A DNA stretch of 64,000 bases from an uncultured Candidatus Melainabacteria bacterium. GTDB lineage: Bacteria > Cyanobacteriota > Vampirovibrionia > Gastranaerophilales > Gastranaerophilaceae. Of this stretch, positions 1-9,075 are shown piece after piece (positions within the stretch are counted from its first letter, which is position 1; each line of letters starts with the position of its first letter). The stretch is from contig CAKVIE010000010.1 in NCBI GenBank assembly GCA_934754505.1, forward strand, positions 1-64,000. Reading direction: 5' to 3'. Position numbers and translations under genes: made by a program. The notes under the pieces are model-generated. The model saw only the letters and a list, made by a program, of their open reading frames with translations. It had not been told where the DNA came from and did no database searches.

Positions 1-8
1 ACAAACTT

Positions 9-33
9 TCCCTCATTAAGAGGGATTTTTTTT
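9..33 (+). terminator. Intrinsic terminator at left edge
   Basis: A 6-bp stem TCCCTC/GAGGGA (9-14 with 20-25) with a 5-base loop is followed by eight T. It probably ends a plus-strand gene lying left of the window. Confidence 0.7.
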
Positions 34-568
34 GCGTGGAACTATAAAGAATTTTTCGTGATGAGGAACTATAAAAAAGTGTCATTGCGAGAGGCTTTGC
101 CTCGTGGCAATCCAAAAAATAAATTAAATTTTGAATATTTTATTATTAAAATATCTATTTTTATAAATATTTACTTTCTTTTGTACCCATTCTTTTTCTT
201 TTCTTTCCGATGAGACTCTGCCGCAGCAAAAACATCCAGTGAATGTTTTTGCAAGAGGGAAAAAGAACGTGTACCCCAGCGAATTTGCGTAGGCTGAAGC
301 GAAGCGGAACGCCGAAGTAGCAAAAATAAAAGTGAACGGAAACGATAGTGAAGTGAACGACTTATTTTTGTGGAGCAAATTCAAGAGAAGAAAAAGAAAA
401 GAATACGGCTCCTGCGGAGTGCTTCAACTCACTTCGTTCGTTTTCACTGGATCATCACGTCGTTTCACTACTCGTGATGACGAATTATAAAAACATGTCA
501 TTGCGAGAAATAAAAATTTTCTCACATTGCAACAAACATAAAAATCCTTTTCAGCCCGAACGTTTCCC
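34..568. repeat. Non-coding region with nested inverted repeats
   Basis: No gene is supported here. I see a GTCATTGCGAG-type element at 80-113 that folds on itself (GAGGC/GCCTC) and a second partial copy beginning at 497. There is a perfect 10-bp hairpin at 226-235/243-252, a near-perfect 10-bp pair at 320-329/362-371 enclosing two copies of AGTGAACG, and loosely complementary pyrimidine and purine tracts at about 183-206 and 383-407. A perfect 8-bp hairpin lies at 452-459/473-480. The 86-residue reading frame on the minus strand (124-384) reads straight through these repeats and has no protein-like character. It looks like a mosaic of intergenic repeat elements or a structured RNA; the sequence does not decide which. 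Confidence 0.6.
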
Positions 569-597
569 TTGAGGAAATATCGTTTTTTTGATATAAA
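569..597 (+). promoter_or_regulatory. mnmE promoter, leaderless geometry
   Basis: -35 TTGAGG (569-574), a 17-bp spacer and -10 TATAAA (592-597). Only six bases separate the -10 box from the mnmE ATG, so transcription should begin at or next to the A of the start codon. Confidence 0.55.
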
Positions 598-603
598 AAA
601 AGT

Positions 604-1938
604 ATGGCTATAAATTATGAAACAGATACAATAAGTGCAATCGCAACACCTTTCGGAACGGGAGCTATCGGAATTGTCAGAATGTCAGGTCCGCTTTCCT
701 TCCAAATTTGCGAAAAGATTTTCACAAAAAAATTAACACCGCTGAAAATTAACTACGGCAACATTGTTGATGAAGGTGAAATGATTGACGAAGTTATTGT
801 TCTTCCCTACAAGGCTCCTATGGGCTACACGGGCGAAGATGCTATCGAAATTCAATGCCACGGCGGAATAAATATCATTAGAAAAATTCTTCACCTCACA
901 TATAAATACGGTGCAAGACCTGCCGAAAAAGGTGAATTCACAAAAAGAGCTTTCCTCAACGGTAAAATGGATTTATCGAAAGCAGAAGCCGTTGCAGATG
1001 TTATTCACGCTAAAACAACTAAATTTGCCGTTAAAAGTGCTGCAAATTTATCGGGTAAATTATCTCAAAAAATCTCCGAAATTCACGGACAATTATTCGA
1101 TTTACTCTCCAAAATTATTGCTGCCGTTGATTTTCCCGAAGATGTTCAAGAGCCTGAATACTCATATCTTGAAAAAAAATTAACCGAAACAATCAAAGAA
1201 ATAGAAAAAGTTTCAGCATTTTCAAAAAGTTCGGACGTATTAAGACAAGGTGTCAAAGCCGCTATTGTCGGCAGACCAAATGTTGGCAAATCCTCGCTTT
1301 TTAACGTTCTCTTAAACTTCGAAAGAGCAATCGTAACAGACACGGCAGGTACTACAAGAGATGCCATTCGAGAAATGCTCGATATTGACGGAATTCCAGT
1401 TACAATTATCGACACCGCAGGTATTCGTGACGAAAATGATGCCGATAAAATCGAAAAAATCGGGATTGATTTCAGCAAAAAATGTATTGATGAAAGTGAT
1501 GTAATTCTTTTCCTTTTCGACTCTCAATACGGAATAACTCCAGAAGACCAAGAAATTTACGATTTAACAGAAGGAAAACCCGTTCTCAAAATCGCTTCAA
1601 AATCAGATTTAACCGACAAAAAATATGACGATTGTATCAGTGTTTCTTCCGTAACAGGCGAAAACACCGACTATCTCAAAGATTGTATTAAAAATTTGAT
1701 TTGTAAAAACTTAGAAGAAGAAACAGAATTTATCACAAACGAAAGACAAGCCCACTGCCTTAATGAAGCCCTTAAATCCTGCAAAGCAGCTTTAGATGGC
1801 GTTAAAGCTCAAGAACTTCAAGACTTGATTTCAATAGACGTCAAATCTGCCTTGCTTCAACTTGGCGAAATTCGTGGTGAAGTTGTAACAGATGACATTT
1901 TAAACAACATTTTCGATCATTTCTGTATCGGAAAATAA
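604..1938 (+). CDS. mnmE: tRNA modification GTPase MnmE
   Basis: MnmE works with MnmG to install the 5-(carboxymethyl)aminomethyl group on the wobble uridine of certain tRNAs. The 444 residues match the usual family length. The N-terminal formyl-THF-binding domain opens with the typical DTISAIATPFGTGAIGIVR. The G domain has the P-loop GRPNVGKSS near residue 223, DTAGTTRD near 246 and DTAGIRDE near 270. The chain ends in the family's C-terminal CIGK, whose cysteine is needed for modification. No ribosome binding site precedes the ATG; a promoter -10 box sits six bases upstream instead. The gene stands alone and converges on lptA with a 48-base gap that shows no clear terminator. Confidence 0.97.
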   Translation: MAINYETDTISAIATPFGTGAIGIVRMSGPLSFQICEKIFTKKLTPLKINYGNIVDEGEMIDEVIVLPYKAPMGYTGEDAIEIQCHGGINIIRKILHLTYKYGARPAEKGEFTKRAFLNGKMDLSKAEAVADVIHAKTTKFAVKSAANLSGKLSQKISEIHGQLFDLLSKIIAAVDFPEDVQEPEYSYLEKKLTETIKEIEKVSAFSKSSDVLRQGVKAAIVGRPNVGKSSLFNVLLNFERAIVTDTAGTTRDAIREMLDIDGIPVTIIDTAGIRDENDADKIEKIGIDFSKKCIDESDVILFLFDSQYGITPEDQEIYDLTEGKPVLKIASKSDLTDKKYDDCISVSSVTGENTDYLKDCIKNLICKNLEEETEFITNERQAHCLNEALKSCKAALDGVKAQELQDLISIDVKSALLQLGEIRGEVVTDDILNNIFDHFCIGK

Positions 1939-1986
1939 ATCAACCACCGTTGTTCTCACGCTTTGTCAATCAAGCAAAACTACTGA

Positions 1987-2943
1987 TTACAAGGCTTCTT
2001 GACTTGAGCCGACATTCGGAATAAATGTTTTAACATTTCCGTCTGCCTTGAAATCTTTCGGTTTCAATGTCATATCAATTCTATCAGCCTCAATAGAACG
2101 ACCTTGTTGAGTAATCTTTGAACGACCTAAAAATACAACTTTATTCATTTTTTGAGTTTTAGGGTCGGGAAACACCGATGCTTTTGGACCTTCCGCAACA
2201 TAATCCTGATAATGAATTATCGCATGCCCGCTTGCCGTAATGACATTCGATTTTTGGTCAATTTGTTGAAAATCCGACCAAACTTTTATTTGAGTCTGCT
2301 CATCATTTATATCGGAAAAAACTTTTCCCGACGCCATAGTAACTTCTGTATCGGCATAGTGAACGAACTTATTAGCGACAACTGAAGATTTTTCTTTCTT
2401 AACATTTGCATGCCCGATTAACGTCAATCTCTTTAAATCATTATTTTTATCCAAATCAACTTGAGCATAATCAGCAAAAGCCTGAGCATCTTCATAAAAA
2501 ATGATAACTCCGCCTTTAGCTTTCATAACGTTGCGTTTATTGTCGTATTCTTGAGAATCGGCTGTAACAATAACTTTCGGTTCTTGATTTTTCAAGATTG
2601 TCGATTGAGTTCTTTCTTCCGCCTTAAAAACTTTATTGAGCAAAGATACTTCGAGAATTCTTGCTTTCACTTCGTGTTTTTTATCGTCTTTGACTTGGTA
2701 AGAATATGCATTGTCGAAAAATTTAACTTTTTCAACCTTGCCTGCATCGGCGTCAATCAAAACTTCAGCTTTAGGGCTGACAACATTGATATCATCATAT
2801 TTTACCTTAACATTGCCCTTTAAGTCGATTTTATGCTCTGCATCTTTGTAATGCTGGGTCTGAGATTCAACGGTTAAATCCGCTGCATAAATCATTCCCG
2901 TGCATGCCACAGATATTATTAATGAAAGCATCAACTTTTTCAT
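1987..2943 (-). CDS. lptA: LptA/OstA-like periplasmic LPS transport protein
   Basis: Predicted periplasmic bridge component that carries LPS from the inner to the outer membrane. A signal peptide (MKKLMLSLIISVACTGMIYA) precedes at least three OstA-like beta-jellyroll repeats, each showing the pattern of a substrate strand, K/R-rich turn and GNV or GHA strand. At 318 residues it is clearly longer than the roughly 185-residue E. coli LptA, suggesting a longer jellyroll or a fused repeat. Its start overlaps the end of lptC by 4 bases (ATGA), supporting coupled translation and the assignment. Two CATGCCCG octamers lie inside the gene. Confidence 0.85.
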   Translation of the reverse strand: MKKLMLSLIISVACTGMIYAADLTVESQTQHYKDAEHKIDLKGNVKVKYDDINVVSPKAEVLIDADAGKVEKVKFFDNAYSYQVKDDKKHEVKARILEVSLLNKVFKAEERTQSTILKNQEPKVIVTADSQEYDNKRNVMKAKGGVIIFYEDAQAFADYAQVDLDKNNDLKRLTLIGHANVKKEKSSVVANKFVHYADTEVTMASGKVFSDINDEQTQIKVWSDFQQIDQKSNVITASGHAIIHYQDYVAEGPKASVFPDPKTQKMNKVVFLGRSKITQQGRSIEADRIDMTLKPKDFKADGNVKTFIPNVGSSQEAL

Positions 2944-3527
2944 ATCTTCATATTTCCTTTATCGTAAATTTCTGTTTTTGTTCGTCCTAAAACCTGCAAA
3001 TCGTTAAATTCCGAATTCAATACAGCTTTTTCACCGTAAACTATAACTTTGTTCGGAAGCTCCATTCTGACATTACCGTTTGCAAGAACGTCGGTACCTT
3101 TTCCGGCCCAAGACATTTGGTTCGCAGAAACATTTGAGCCGTCTTTATACACAATCAGAGAATCTTCATACAAAATTATTTCACGTTTTACCTGATTGTA
3201 CGTTCCCCTTGCAGACTTGAAACTTGCAACAACTTCATTATCTTTATAAAAATTACCGACAATATCAGATAAAACCGCTACCTGATTTGTATTGTCGTAA
3301 TAGCCTTGTTCCGCAAACATTTCCCAAGTTTTCACACCCTCTTTTGTTTCCGTAACAAGCAAATTTTGAATGGTAACTTCCTGCTTACCGAGAGATTCAT
3401 CAGCAAGTCTTTTCTTAAATCCCTGCGTTATCACTCCCGCCGAAATAAAAGCCCATAAACAAGCCCCTGCTACTATCAGCACTAATACTAAAAAGCCTAT
3501 ATTTCGTTTGTCTTTTAATTTAAACAT
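2940..3527 (-). CDS. lptC: LptC-like LPS export protein
   Basis: 195 residues with one N-terminal transmembrane segment (about 10-30) followed by a periplasmic domain with the LptC pattern: WEMFAEQGYYD, a middle GTYN strand, and a late GNVRMELPN strand. LptC links the LptBFG transporter to LptA. The 4-base overlap with lptA downstream is the usual lptC-lptA order. lptB, lptF and lptG are not in the window. The gene lies 36 bases after a DivIC-like gene in the same apparent operon. Confidence 0.85.
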   Translation of the reverse strand: MFKLKDKRNIGFLVLVLIVAGACLWAFISAGVITQGFKKRLADESLGKQEVTIQNLLVTETKEGVKTWEMFAEQGYYDNTNQVAVLSDIVGNFYKDNEVVASFKSARGTYNQVKREIILYEDSLIVYKDGSNVSANQMSWAGKGTDVLANGNVRMELPNKVIVYGEKAVLNSEFNDLQVLGRTKTEIYDKGNMKI

Positions 3528-3563
3528 ATTTATATTTTACCATAAAATATATCAATCATCTTA

Positions 3564-3938
3564 TTATCTTTTATAAAAAATTCCTTTTTCCTTAGGAGCC
3601 TTTTCTTTATTATATTTTTTATTTTTTCCGTGTTCAATCTCGGCAGGTGCATTTATTATAAGCAAAATCTCATTGGGACCTGCCATCTTTAAATTATTTC
3701 TTGCTATTGTTTCCAAACTCTTTGCCGAATTAAAACTCTTTAATTCATACTTTAAATTCTTATTTCTCTTAAATGCAAAGTTATAAGCCTTATTAACGTA
3801 TTTCAATTTTGCGAAAGTATCAATATTTCTAAAAATATTAACAATCATTCCGAATCCTGCTTGAAGAATAAAAAGCAGTAAAACAAGGGTCAAAGCCGAA
3901 TATGCAACTGTTTTTCCGTTTTCGCCTTTCTTCTCCAT
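3564..3938 (-). CDS. FtsB/DivIC-like septum formation protein
   Basis: 124 residues: a short cytoplasmic head, one transmembrane helix (about 12-34), a charged coiled-coil-like stretch, then SLETIARNNLKMAGPNEILL, which matches the FtsB/DivIC/FtsL family signature (ExxAR then a Pro-Glu turn). Such proteins form part of the divisome and connect to FtsQ/DivIB. The lysine-rich C-terminal tail (about 95-124) is not typical and may be disordered. It is 14 bases downstream of the diguanylate cyclase. The family is short and divergent, so FtsL is an alternative. Confidence 0.65.
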   Translation of the reverse strand: MEKKGENGKTVAYSALTLVLLLFILQAGFGMIVNIFRNIDTFAKLKYVNKAYNFAFKRNKNLKYELKSFNSAKSLETIARNNLKMAGPNEILLIINAPAEIEHGKNKKYNKEKAPKEKGIFYKR

Positions 3939-3952
3939 AATCGAAAAATCCT

Positions 3953-5431
3953 TTAGTCTTTGTCCTCTTGAACCGAATCATTTGCAACAACACGGTTTCT
4001 GCCGCCGACCTTTGCTTCATACAAGGCTTTATCCGCACCTTGATAAAATTCTTCGGGAGTTTGTTCTTTTTTATATTTATTTACACCGATACTTGCCGTA
4101 ACATTCAAAGTCGGAATGCCTTTAACTTTTGCATCTCTTATATCAATATCCGTTTTTTCAATATTGGCTCTCAAACGTTCCGCAACCATCTTCGTTTGTT
4201 CAAACGTAGTCATCGGAAGCAGAATAAAGAATTCTTCACCGCCGTATCTGCAGGCAATATCATATTCTCTTATAGTTTTCATAATAATTTCGGCAACACC
4301 TTTCAAAACGCAGTCGCCCGCAGCATGCCCGTAAGTATCGTTAACTCGTTTAAAGAAATCAATATCGAGCATAATACAGCACAAATCCGTATTTTTTCTG
4401 CTGCTTTGAGATGTTTCCTGTTTCAAACGTATTTCAAACTGACGTCTGTTGTTCAAACCTGTCAATGCGTCTAATGTAGCGTGTTTCAAGACTTCCGAAT
4501 ATACATTTGCTCTTTGGATTGTAATTGAAGATTGTTTTGTCAATTCTACAAGGTAATCAATTTCATTTGCGGACAATTTACCGATTGTACTGTACGCAAC
4601 AATTGCCCCTAAGGTTTCTTTTTCACCTGTTATCGGGAAAATACCAATTCTTCTGTCGCTTGAAACCATAACTTTACCGTTGTCTTCAGCCTTTTCAAGC
4701 ATTGCAAAAATTTCCTCGTTATTACAATTTGCAGGCCATAACAACTTGTATTGATTATTGTTATCCTTATCTTTCAAGAAAATATAAATCAAATGAGAAG
4801 AAATAAATCTATCAACCATTTCACCGATTTGAGGAATGATATAATCCAATTCGTATTGATTTTCAATAATTTTGGCAATATTTTTCATTGCATCATAAAA
4901 ATTCAATCCTGTTGCCATGTGTTCTCTAATAACGTAGGTATATATTGCAGTCGAAATTTGATACATTATAACCTGAAACATTTTAAAGAATGTTTTGTCG
5001 ATAACAATATCATCTGCGAGTTTATCATATTCAATTTCAATAATACCCAAGACTCTGTCAGGAGCAAGAATAGGGAAATATACGAGATTTATGTCATTAG
5101 AGCCTTTTTCCTTAATTTCATCGATTTCTTTATCTTCCAAATCATAGGAATATAATTGTCCGTTAAGAATAAATTTATCTCGTTCTTTTCCAAAAGTTCC
5201 AAAGACAGCCGAAACAATTTTTTGTCTGCTCGGCTCTTCAATAAAAATCCAATCTTTCACAAAATCTCTGAACAAGCCGGTATTATAATCGAGTGTCAAA
5301 AAATCCATTCTCAACACACCGAAGTTGTCCTTTACCAACTTTTCAAAACTGTCGGTTATTTCTTGTGCACTCTGTGAAGTCATTATCACTTCGGTTGAAT
5401 TTAGCATTAATTCTGTATAGTTAATCGGCAT
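3953..5431 (-). CDS. GAF-GGDEF diguanylate cyclase
   Basis: Predicted to make cyclic di-GMP. Two GAF-like sensory regions (about 20-165 and 175-310) precede a GGDEF domain starting at DALTGLNNRR (321-330). The active site reads GGEEF (397-401), an accepted active variant, and five residues before it is REYD (388-391), the RxxD inhibitory site, so product feedback is likely. There is no signal peptide or membrane segment, so the input is cytoplasmic. A GAGGA site lies about 9 bases before the ATG. The start is 2 bases after the stop of the TPR gene. Confidence 0.93.
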   Translation of the reverse strand: MPINYTELMLNSTEVIMTSQSAQEITDSFEKLVKDNFGVLRMDFLTLDYNTGLFRDFVKDWIFIEEPSRQKIVSAVFGTFGKERDKFILNGQLYSYDLEDKEIDEIKEKGSNDINLVYFPILAPDRVLGIIEIEYDKLADDIVIDKTFFKMFQVIMYQISTAIYTYVIREHMATGLNFYDAMKNIAKIIENQYELDYIIPQIGEMVDRFISSHLIYIFLKDKDNNNQYKLLWPANCNNEEIFAMLEKAEDNGKVMVSSDRRIGIFPITGEKETLGAIVAYSTIGKLSANEIDYLVELTKQSSITIQRANVYSEVLKHATLDALTGLNNRRQFEIRLKQETSQSSRKNTDLCCIMLDIDFFKRVNDTYGHAAGDCVLKGVAEIIMKTIREYDIACRYGGEEFFILLPMTTFEQTKMVAERLRANIEKTDIDIRDAKVKGIPTLNVTASIGVNKYKKEQTPEEFYQGADKALYEAKVGGRNRVVANDSVQEDKD

Positions 5432-5433
5432 AT

Positions 5434-6495
5434 TTATAATTCCTCAAAATATTTCTTCATCGGACAATGTTTTAATTTTTTCGTCAATAATTTATCGGCG
5501 TCATCTTTTAGTATAACCTTTCCGTCACGATATGCAAGCTCTGAATTATCGGTTGCGGATTCTTCCGTTCTGTTATTCAAAAAATCCTTTTCGCCGGCAC
5601 TAATCAGCTTCAACCTCACATCGCCCAAAACCTCGTAAATATACTTTAATTGTGCAGGATCTGCACCTCGGTCAGCCAACATGCCCGCTTTCTCAAGTTC
5701 GGATAACGCTTCTTTATAAAACTTTAAGGAACGTAACAATAATGCATAATTGTAATGTGCCTCAAAGTTATAAGGCTTTAACTCTATTGCCTGACAATAT
5801 TCCAAACCTGCTTCTTTCACATTACCCAAAAGTTGGTTAGTCAAAGCAGAATTGTATAAAGTATCGTAGTCTTTCGGCAAAAGTTTCTTTGCACCCACAT
5901 AAGACTCTTTTGCTTTTTTCAAATACTGAACAGATGCGAGTGAATTTTCACCCATATAAACAGACTTACTTCTGTAAGCAACTCCCATATTGTAAAAAGC
6001 CAAACCTCTATTAGCTTTTACGCTCTTTAAATTATTATAAATAAACGGGATATAAAGCAAAAACGGCTTTGTTTCAATAATTTTTCCATATTCTTGAACA
6101 GCTCTGTCATATTCCGAAAGCTGTTCTGCCAAAATAATTCCGTAATCCATTCTGCAAGACATATAATCGGGTTTATATTTCAAAGCCTCGTCATAAGCCG
6201 CTGCCGCCGCATAATAATTTTCGTAAACGACATACAAATTTCCCAAATTACATCTTGCCTTTGAATGTTCCGGATAATATTCAAGCCCTTTTAAATAATA
6301 ATTTACGGCCTTTTGGTATTTCAGCTGCTTATAGGCTTTATCACCCTTATAAACATAATAATATCCCCAAATTTTCTTATATTGTTTTTCATACCAATTC
6401 GGGAACAGAAAAAAGGAAGCAACAAGAAGTATCGTAAATACGACCAAAATTACTTTTACCGTTGTATTTTTCAGTACATTATTTAAAATACTCAC
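5434..6495 (-). CDS. Membrane-anchored TPR protein
   Basis: 353 residues. One N-terminal transmembrane helix (about 14-32) is followed by tandem tetratricopeptide repeats, for example AVNYYLKGLEYYPEHSKARC and AAAAYDEALKYKPDYMSCR, with further units through residue 270. TPR arrays are protein-binding scaffolds; the partner cannot be read from the sequence. The start is GTG, chosen because GAGG lies seven bases upstream and no better in-frame start exists. It sits between gyrB (36-base gap) and the diguanylate cyclase, likely in one transcript. Confidence 0.85.
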   Translation of the reverse strand: MSILNNVLKNTTVKVILVVFTILLVASFFLFPNWYEKQYKKIWGYYYVYKGDKAYKQLKYQKAVNYYLKGLEYYPEHSKARCNLGNLYVVYENYYAAAAAYDEALKYKPDYMSCRMDYGIILAEQLSEYDRAVQEYGKIIETKPFLLYIPFIYNNLKSVKANRGLAFYNMGVAYRSKSVYMGENSLASVQYLKKAKESYVGAKKLLPKDYDTLYNSALTNQLLGNVKEAGLEYCQAIELKPYNFEAHYNYALLLRSLKFYKEALSELEKAGMLADRGADPAQLKYIYEVLGDVRLKLISAGEKDFLNNRTEESATDNSELAYRDGKVILKDDADKLLTKKLKHCPMKKYFEEL

Positions 6496-6531
6496 TTTGC
6501 TTCCTCGTTTTTAAGGTTTTTTCATTGCCGA

Positions 6532-8976
6532 TTATGTATCAATGTTCGTTGCATAAACTGCATTTGCTTCGATAAAGTCACGTCTGGGTTCAACTTTATC
6601 ACCCATCAATACGTCGAATAATGCATCACATAAAACAGCATCTTCCAAATTAACTTTCAACAAAGTTCTTGTTGTCGGATCCATTGTTGTTTCCCACAAC
6701 TGTTGAGGCATCATTTCGCCTAAACCTTTAAATCGTTGTAAGGTCATGCCTTTTTGTCCTCTTTCGTTGATTATTTTTTGCATTTGAGAGAACGATTTGA
6801 TTACGATTTCTTCCGTTTCCGTTTCCAAATACAATTCTTTTTCTTCTTCTATTAAGAAGTTTCTGATTTCAGGATACGACTTTTTAATCTTTTGGTATTC
6901 GTTAGACTTAATAAGTGCAGGTGTAATGCTGATAATATCTTCCGCACCCGTATCGAGCTTGATAATTGTTTTACCGTCGCCCAAATCAACCAAAGTTGTC
7001 TTGTAATTTTTAGCTTCGTCAATACCGTAATTTTCACCGTGGTCAACAAGATAATGCTGCAAGTATGCATTTATTTCCTGCATTTTTTCGGGATTTTCAA
7101 AATCTTCAACCGAAATTCCCGAACGGACAAGCCCTCTGACAGCAACGGCAGGAATATTTGCCATTATCGGGCTGTGGAAGGAATTATAATATCCCGACAT
7201 ATCACCCGAAAGTACAACCAATGCATCATCTGCACAAGTGTTTGTTTTTGCTTTGTTTGACAAAGACAAACCTTTAACACCTCTTTCTCTTATCATTTTA
7301 TCCAAAGCTCTGTCATCATAGAGATATTCAGATGTTTTTCCGATAGTAATTTTATACAACGGAGGTTGAGCGATATAGACATAACCGTTTTCGATAAGCG
7401 GTCTTGCATATCTGAAGAAGAACGTCAAGAGCAATGTTCTGATGTGAGCACCATCGACATCAGCATCGGTCATGAAAATAATTTTGTGATAACGAAGTTT
7501 TTCAATATCAACATCAGACTCATTTCTGCTGATATTAACACCGATTGCCTGAATTAACGATTGAATTTCATTATTTGCATAAATTTTATCCAATCTTGCA
7601 CGTTCTACATTTAAAATTTTACCTCTTAACGGCAAAATTGCTTGGAACATTCTGTTTCTGCCTTGTTTTGCAGAACCGCCTGCAGAATCACCCTCAACGA
7701 TAAACAATTCGCACTTTTCAGCTTCACGAGAAGAACAATCCGCTAATTTTCCCGGTAATGTTGAATTTTCAAGAACAGTCTTTCTTCTTGTTAATTCTCT
7801 TGCCTTTCTTGCAGCTTCTCTTGCTCTTTGAGCTTGTAAAGTTTTTTCGATAATTGTCTTAGCAAATTTCGGGTTAAATTCAAGCCATTCTTGGAATTTT
7901 TCACGGACAACATCGTTTACAATCGGAGTAACTTCCGCATTTCCGAGTTTTTCTTTCGTTTGACCTTCAAATTGAGGGTTTGAAAGTTTCACACTGACAA
8001 TAGCCGTTAAACCTTCTCTGACATCATCACCCGATAAGTTTTGGTCAGAATCTTTTAAAATATTATTTTTTCTTGCATAATCGTTCAAAACACGAGTAAT
8101 AGCATTTCTAAAACCAGTCAAGTGAGTTCCGCCGCTATGAGTATTAATGTTATTTGCAAAACTCAAAACAGATTCGGCATAAGAATCCGTATATTGAAGT
8201 GCTATTTCAACGTTTGTACCGTCCACTGTTTTATCAATATATACGGGCGGATTGAACATAACTTCTTTATTTTTGTTCAAAAATTCAACGTAACTTCCGA
8301 TACCGCCTTCGTAGTGATATACTTGTTCTTCGGCATTTTCTGCTTTTGCATCTTTGAAAATAATTTTCAAACCTTTATTCAAAAATGCCATTTCTCTTAA
8401 TCTGTTTGAAATAACATCTCTGTCAAATTCCGTTGTTTCCGTAAAGATTTCAGGGTCAGGCCAGAAAGTAGTTTTTGTACCTGTTTTATCCGTTTCTTTA
8501 ATTTTTTCAACAGGAGTAACAGGTTCACCTCTCAAATATTCTTGTCTGTGAACAAAGCCGCCTCTTGAAACTTCAACAACCATTTTTTCCGAAAGGGCAT
8601 TAACAACAGAAGCACCAACGCCGTGCAAACCGCCTGATACCTTGTATCCGCCGTCGCCGAATTTTCCGCCTGCGTGAAGAACCGTATGGACAATTTCAAG
8701 TGCCGATTTTCCCGTTTCGGGCTTAACGTCAACAGGAATGCCTCTGCCGTCATCTTCTACGGTAACACTTTCGTCCTTGTTTATTGTTACTCTGATAACT
8801 TTACAATATCCTGCAAGTGATTCGTCGATTGAGTTATCAACGATTTCATATATACAATGATGCAAACCTCTTTGGCTGGTTGAACCGATATACATGCCCG
8901 GTCTTAGTCTTACCGCCTCAAGCCCTTCAAGGACTCTGATATTACTCGCATCATAAGAGTTCGTTTGTGATGTCAT
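6532..8976 (-). CDS. gyrB: DNA gyrase subunit B
   Basis: ATPase subunit of DNA gyrase, introducing negative supercoils. The GHKL ATPase motifs are present (VVDNSIDES, VEDDGRGIP, GGLHGVGASVVNALS), then TOPRIM motifs EGDSAGGSA, PLRGKILNVE and DADVDGAHIR, and the C-terminal KGLGEMM. At about 814 residues it carries an insertion between TOPRIM and the C-terminal tail like the E. coli-type long GyrB. I place the start at ATG 8976 because GGGGA lies eight bases upstream; an in-frame TTG at 8991 falls before that site. It heads a run of six minus-strand genes ending at lptA. Confidence 0.97.
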   Translation of the reverse strand: MTSQTNSYDASNIRVLEGLEAVRLRPGMYIGSTSQRGLHHCIYEIVDNSIDESLAGYCKVIRVTINKDESVTVEDDGRGIPVDVKPETGKSALEIVHTVLHAGGKFGDGGYKVSGGLHGVGASVVNALSEKMVVEVSRGGFVHRQEYLRGEPVTPVEKIKETDKTGTKTTFWPDPEIFTETTEFDRDVISNRLREMAFLNKGLKIIFKDAKAENAEEQVYHYEGGIGSYVEFLNKNKEVMFNPPVYIDKTVDGTNVEIALQYTDSYAESVLSFANNINTHSGGTHLTGFRNAITRVLNDYARKNNILKDSDQNLSGDDVREGLTAIVSVKLSNPQFEGQTKEKLGNAEVTPIVNDVVREKFQEWLEFNPKFAKTIIEKTLQAQRAREAARKARELTRRKTVLENSTLPGKLADCSSREAEKCELFIVEGDSAGGSAKQGRNRMFQAILPLRGKILNVERARLDKIYANNEIQSLIQAIGVNISRNESDVDIEKLRYHKIIFMTDADVDGAHIRTLLLTFFFRYARPLIENGYVYIAQPPLYKITIGKTSEYLYDDRALDKMIRERGVKGLSLSNKAKTNTCADDALVVLSGDMSGYYNSFHSPIMANIPAVAVRGLVRSGISVEDFENPEKMQEINAYLQHYLVDHGENYGIDEAKNYKTTLVDLGDGKTIIKLDTGAEDIISITPALIKSNEYQKIKKSYPEIRNFLIEEEKELYLETETEEIVIKSFSQMQKIINERGQKGMTLQRFKGLGEMMPQQLWETTMDPTTRTLLKVNLEDAVLCDALFDVLMGDKVEPRRDFIEANAVYATNIDT

Positions 8977-9075
8977 GTTAAATATCCCCAATATCTTTTC
9001 TATGACAATATTTTAATATAAAATTAAAAATATTGCCAAAAAAAGATACTTCTTAACACTTTTCAAACAAACACG

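Noticed and set aside
124..384. 86-codon minus-strand frame
   Set aside because: It spans inverted repeats, has no ribosome site, and has phenylalanine/serine-rich composition typical of non-coding AT-rich DNA.
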